DNA of 64,000 bases, taken from NCBI GenBank assembly GCA_030715195.1, contig JAUYVI010000006.1, positions 591,714-655,713 of the forward strand, written 5' to 3'. Source of the stretch: Dongia sedimenti. GTDB taxonomy: Bacteria; Pseudomonadota; Alphaproteobacteria; Dongiales; Dongiaceae. This document shows positions 62,138 to 64,000 of this stretch, in pieces; within the stretch, counting starts at the first letter, position 1; each line of letters opens with the position of its first letter. Under the pieces are notes generated by a model that saw only the letters and a list, made by a program, of their open reading frames with translations, made no database searches and was not told the origin of the DNA. The translations under genes and the position numbers were made by a program.

Positions 62138-62531
62138 TCCGACTGACGCACAACTCTTCAACCTCGAAGAGAGGCGTATCAGCAACGTCACGGGATTGAG
62201 AACGCGCTCTGCCGCCGCTGAGACTTCAGAAGCATTGTGACGGCTATGCCGGCCTTGTTGGGGCACCGTCGCTTCTGTCCGACTTGGCACTGCTCTCGTA
62301 CGGTGGGTTCAATCAATCTCGATCTTGGTCACATCCGCGGGAGAGCGTTTGAGAACAAATTCTCGAGGGAAGAGTCTTTCAGCAACTCGGAGAAGTTTTC
62401 CCCACCTAAAACGTCGCGCCACATATTTGCCCTTTGACGTCCACTGCAACCCATGGTTAACGTGCAACTGGAGGCGGTGAAATGCTGCGGTCGGGTGCCG
62501 AGGTGTTTCGGGGTGTGGGCAGGGTAGTTGC
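62138..62531. other. Gene-free stretch before the secretion ABC transporter
   Basis: No gene is supportable here. The right part (from about 62440) regains the high GC of the main genome and presumably holds the promoter of the next gene. GGGCAGGG at 62517-62524 can serve as its ribosome binding site. Confidence 0.5.
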
Positions 62532-64000
62532 ATGAGCGCGGTCGCCGCTGGGGAGCAGGGCGTCGACACCGGGCTTCTGTGTCTGGTGCTGATGCTGCGG
62601 TATATAGGGGTTCCGGCGGATTCAGCGCAGCTCCGGCATCGCTTCGGCAATCTCTCAGAGCGCATCACGGCTACCGACATCCTGCGCACGGCCAAGGAGC
62701 TGCGGCTAAAATCGCGGGTTGTAGGCTCCAACTGGAGCCGTCTCGCGAAGTCGCCATTGCCTGCAATCGCCGCCACCAAAAAGGGCGGCTTTTTTATTGT
62801 CGCCAAGGTCGCCGAAGACAAAACTCTGATACACGATCCCATTGAGAACCGGCCAGTGACCATGACGCGCGCCGAGCTCGAGGCGGCGTGGAATGGGAAA
62901 CTGATCTTCATTGCCAAGCGCGCCAGCCTGACCGAGGCGGTGCGCAAGTTCGACCTAGCCTGGTTCGTGCCGGCGATCCTCAAGTACAAGCGAATCCTGG
63001 TGGAAGTGCTGGTCGCATCCTTCGCGTTGCAGCTGTTCGGCCTGGTCTCGCCGCTGTTCTTCCAGGTGATCATCGACAAGGTTCTGGTGCATCGCGGTCT
63101 CACCACCTTGGACGTACTGGTGATCGGCCTCGCGGTGATAACTGTATTCGAGGTGCTGCTCGGAGGCCTGCGCACCTATGTCTTCGCCCACACCACCAAC
63201 CGGGTGGATGTGGAGCTGGGGGCGAAGCTGTTCCGCCACCTGTTGGCGCTACCACTGGCCTATTTCCAGGCGCGGCGAGTCGGCGATTCGGTCGCCAGGG
63301 TGCGGGAGCTGGAGAACATCCGGAGCTTCCTCACCGGCAATGCGCTGACTTTGGTGATCGATCTCGTCTTCACCGGCGTTTTCCTGGCGGTGATGTGGCT
63401 TTACAGCCCGACCCTCACCCTGATCGTGATGGCCGCCATCCCCTGCTACGTGGCGCTCTCACTGTTCGTGACGCCGATTTTCCGCCGCCGGCTCGATGAG
63501 AAATTCGCGCGGGGTGCGGAGAACCAGGCCTTCCTGGTGGAATCGGTGACCGGCATCGAGACCCTGAAGGCGCTGGCGGTCGAGCCCAGGATGCAGCGGA
63601 AATGGGAGGAGCAACTCGCGGGCTATGTCGCCTCCGCCTTCAAGGTGACCCGGCTCAGCAATATCGGCTCCCAGGCCGCGGCCCTGATCAACAAGGCGAC
63701 CATCTTGCTCTGCCTTTATTTCGGGGCCAAGGCGGTGCTGCAGGGCGACCTGACCGTGGGCGCGCTGGTCGCCTTCAACATGCTGGCCAACCAGGTGCAT
63801 GGACCGGTGCTGCGCCTGGCGCAGATGTGGCAGGAGTTCCAGCAGGTGCGGATCTCGGCCGAGCGGCTGGGCGACATCCTGAACAACCCGGCCGAGCCGG
63901 CCCACAGTCTGGACAAGGCCAGTCCGGGCCGGATCTCCGGCAAGGTCGCCTTCGACCACGTGACCTTCCGCTATCGCCCCGACGGCCAGGAGGTGCTGGC
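62532..64000 (+). CDS. Type I secretion ABC transporter (HlyB type) with degenerate C39 domain, cut by window end
   Basis: The frame from the ATG at 62532 stays open to the window end (489 codons). Residues 1-130 form a C39-like domain, but the catalytic cysteine position reads DTGLLCL (Thr in place of Cys) and the histidine region reads GGFFIV, so it is a non-cleaving HlyB-like domain that would bind substrate. Membrane segments follow (from AWFVPAILKYKRILVEVLV at about 143), with FFQVIIDKVLVHRGLTTLDVL and FRHLLALPLAYFQARRVGDS typical of RTX exporters. The nucleotide-binding domain begins at GKVAFDHVTFRYRPDGQEV and is cut before Walker A. Confidence 0.92.
   Translation, partial: MSAVAAGEQGVDTGLLCLVLMLRYIGVPADSAQLRHRFGNLSERITATDILRTAKELRLKSRVVGSNWSRLAKSPLPAIAATKKGGFFIVAKVAEDKTLIHDPIENRPVTMTRAELEAAWNGKLIFIAKRASLTEAVRKFDLAWFVPAILKYKRILVEVLVASFALQLFGLVSPLFFQVIIDKVLVHRGLTTLDVLVIGLAVITVFEVLLGGLRTYVFAHTTNRVDVELGAKLFRHLLALPLAYFQARRVGDSVARVRELENIRSFLTGNALTLVIDLVFTGVFLAVMWLYSPTLTLIVMAAIPCYVALSLFVTPIFRRRLDEKFARGAENQAFLVESVTGIETLKALAVEPRMQRKWEEQLAGYVASAFKVTRLSNIGSQAAALINKATILLCLYFGAKAVLQGDLTVGALVAFNMLANQVHGPVLRLAQMWQEFQQVRISAERLGDILNNPAEPAHSLDKASPGRISGKVAFDHVTFRYRPDGQEVL

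Noticed and set aside
1..64000. CRISPR arrays, tRNA or rRNA genes
   Set aside because: No regularly spaced repeat-spacer array, tRNA cloverleaf or rRNA core was recognised by eye; a covariance-model search would be decisive.

Overview
The window is a GC-rich stretch of chromosome, apparently from an alphaproteobacterium. The evidence is a MipZ-type division ATPase, rhizobial-style liv and rha ABC operons, and Rhodospirillales/Rhizobiales-like catabolic clusters; I cannot name the genus. No rRNA, tRNA, CRISPR array or intact prophage is visible. Most of the window is tightly packed catabolic and transport operons with many 4-bp stop/start overlaps. The last 5 kb differ: gene-poor, richer in A+T and full of gene remnants.

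Layout. 1-5967: the 3' end of putA, a TrpXYZ-type ABC transporter and a trimethylamine-dehydrogenase-like demethylase, which together could serve N-methylated proline catabolism. 5974-8401: a DUF1194 protein, an iron alcohol dehydrogenase and a small lipoprotein. 8402-17059 (minus strand): a module of FGGY kinase, two FAD oxidoreductases, aldehyde dehydrogenase, glutamine-synthetase-like ligase and APC permease, resembling a gamma-glutamylation (Puu-type) pathway joined to a glycerol-type kinase/dehydrogenase set. 17377-22003: a LysR regulator facing an HpaB-type flavin monooxygenase, RidA and DUF1028 operon, then a DMT exporter. 22077-27514: a molybdopterin oxidoreductase, MipZ, GalU and a group II PLP decarboxylase. 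27853-31497: MarR regulator, homogentisate dioxygenase-like protein, fumarylacetoacetase-like hydrolase and a ROK kinase. 31494-39795: livGFHM, livK and two related aldo/keto reductases, one of them fused to a Rid domain. 39975-45676: an RND efflux pair and a Gfo/Idh/MocA oxidoreductase with a histone-H1-like tail. 45718-56815: a complete-looking L-rhamnose regulon without an obvious mutarotase, controlled from a divergent promoter that carries a near-perfect 45-nt inverted repeat. 56885-59524: a VPLPA-CTERM-type surface protein and three tandem tail-collar (microcystin-dependent) proteins. 59525-62531: a decayed island with an ImmA/IrrE-UvrD remnant, an IS1182-type transposase fragment and an ABC-F fragment. 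62532-64000: the start of a type I secretion ABC transporter with a degenerate C39 domain.

The least explained items are the AKR-Rid fusion, the HpaB/RidA/DUF1028 operon (both Rid domains lack the canonical arginine by hand alignment), the basic tail on the Gfo/Idh/MocA enzyme, and a cluster of 11-bp-phased direct repeats (27609-27852) between two convergent genes. All family assignments come from reading motifs by eye; no database search was run.
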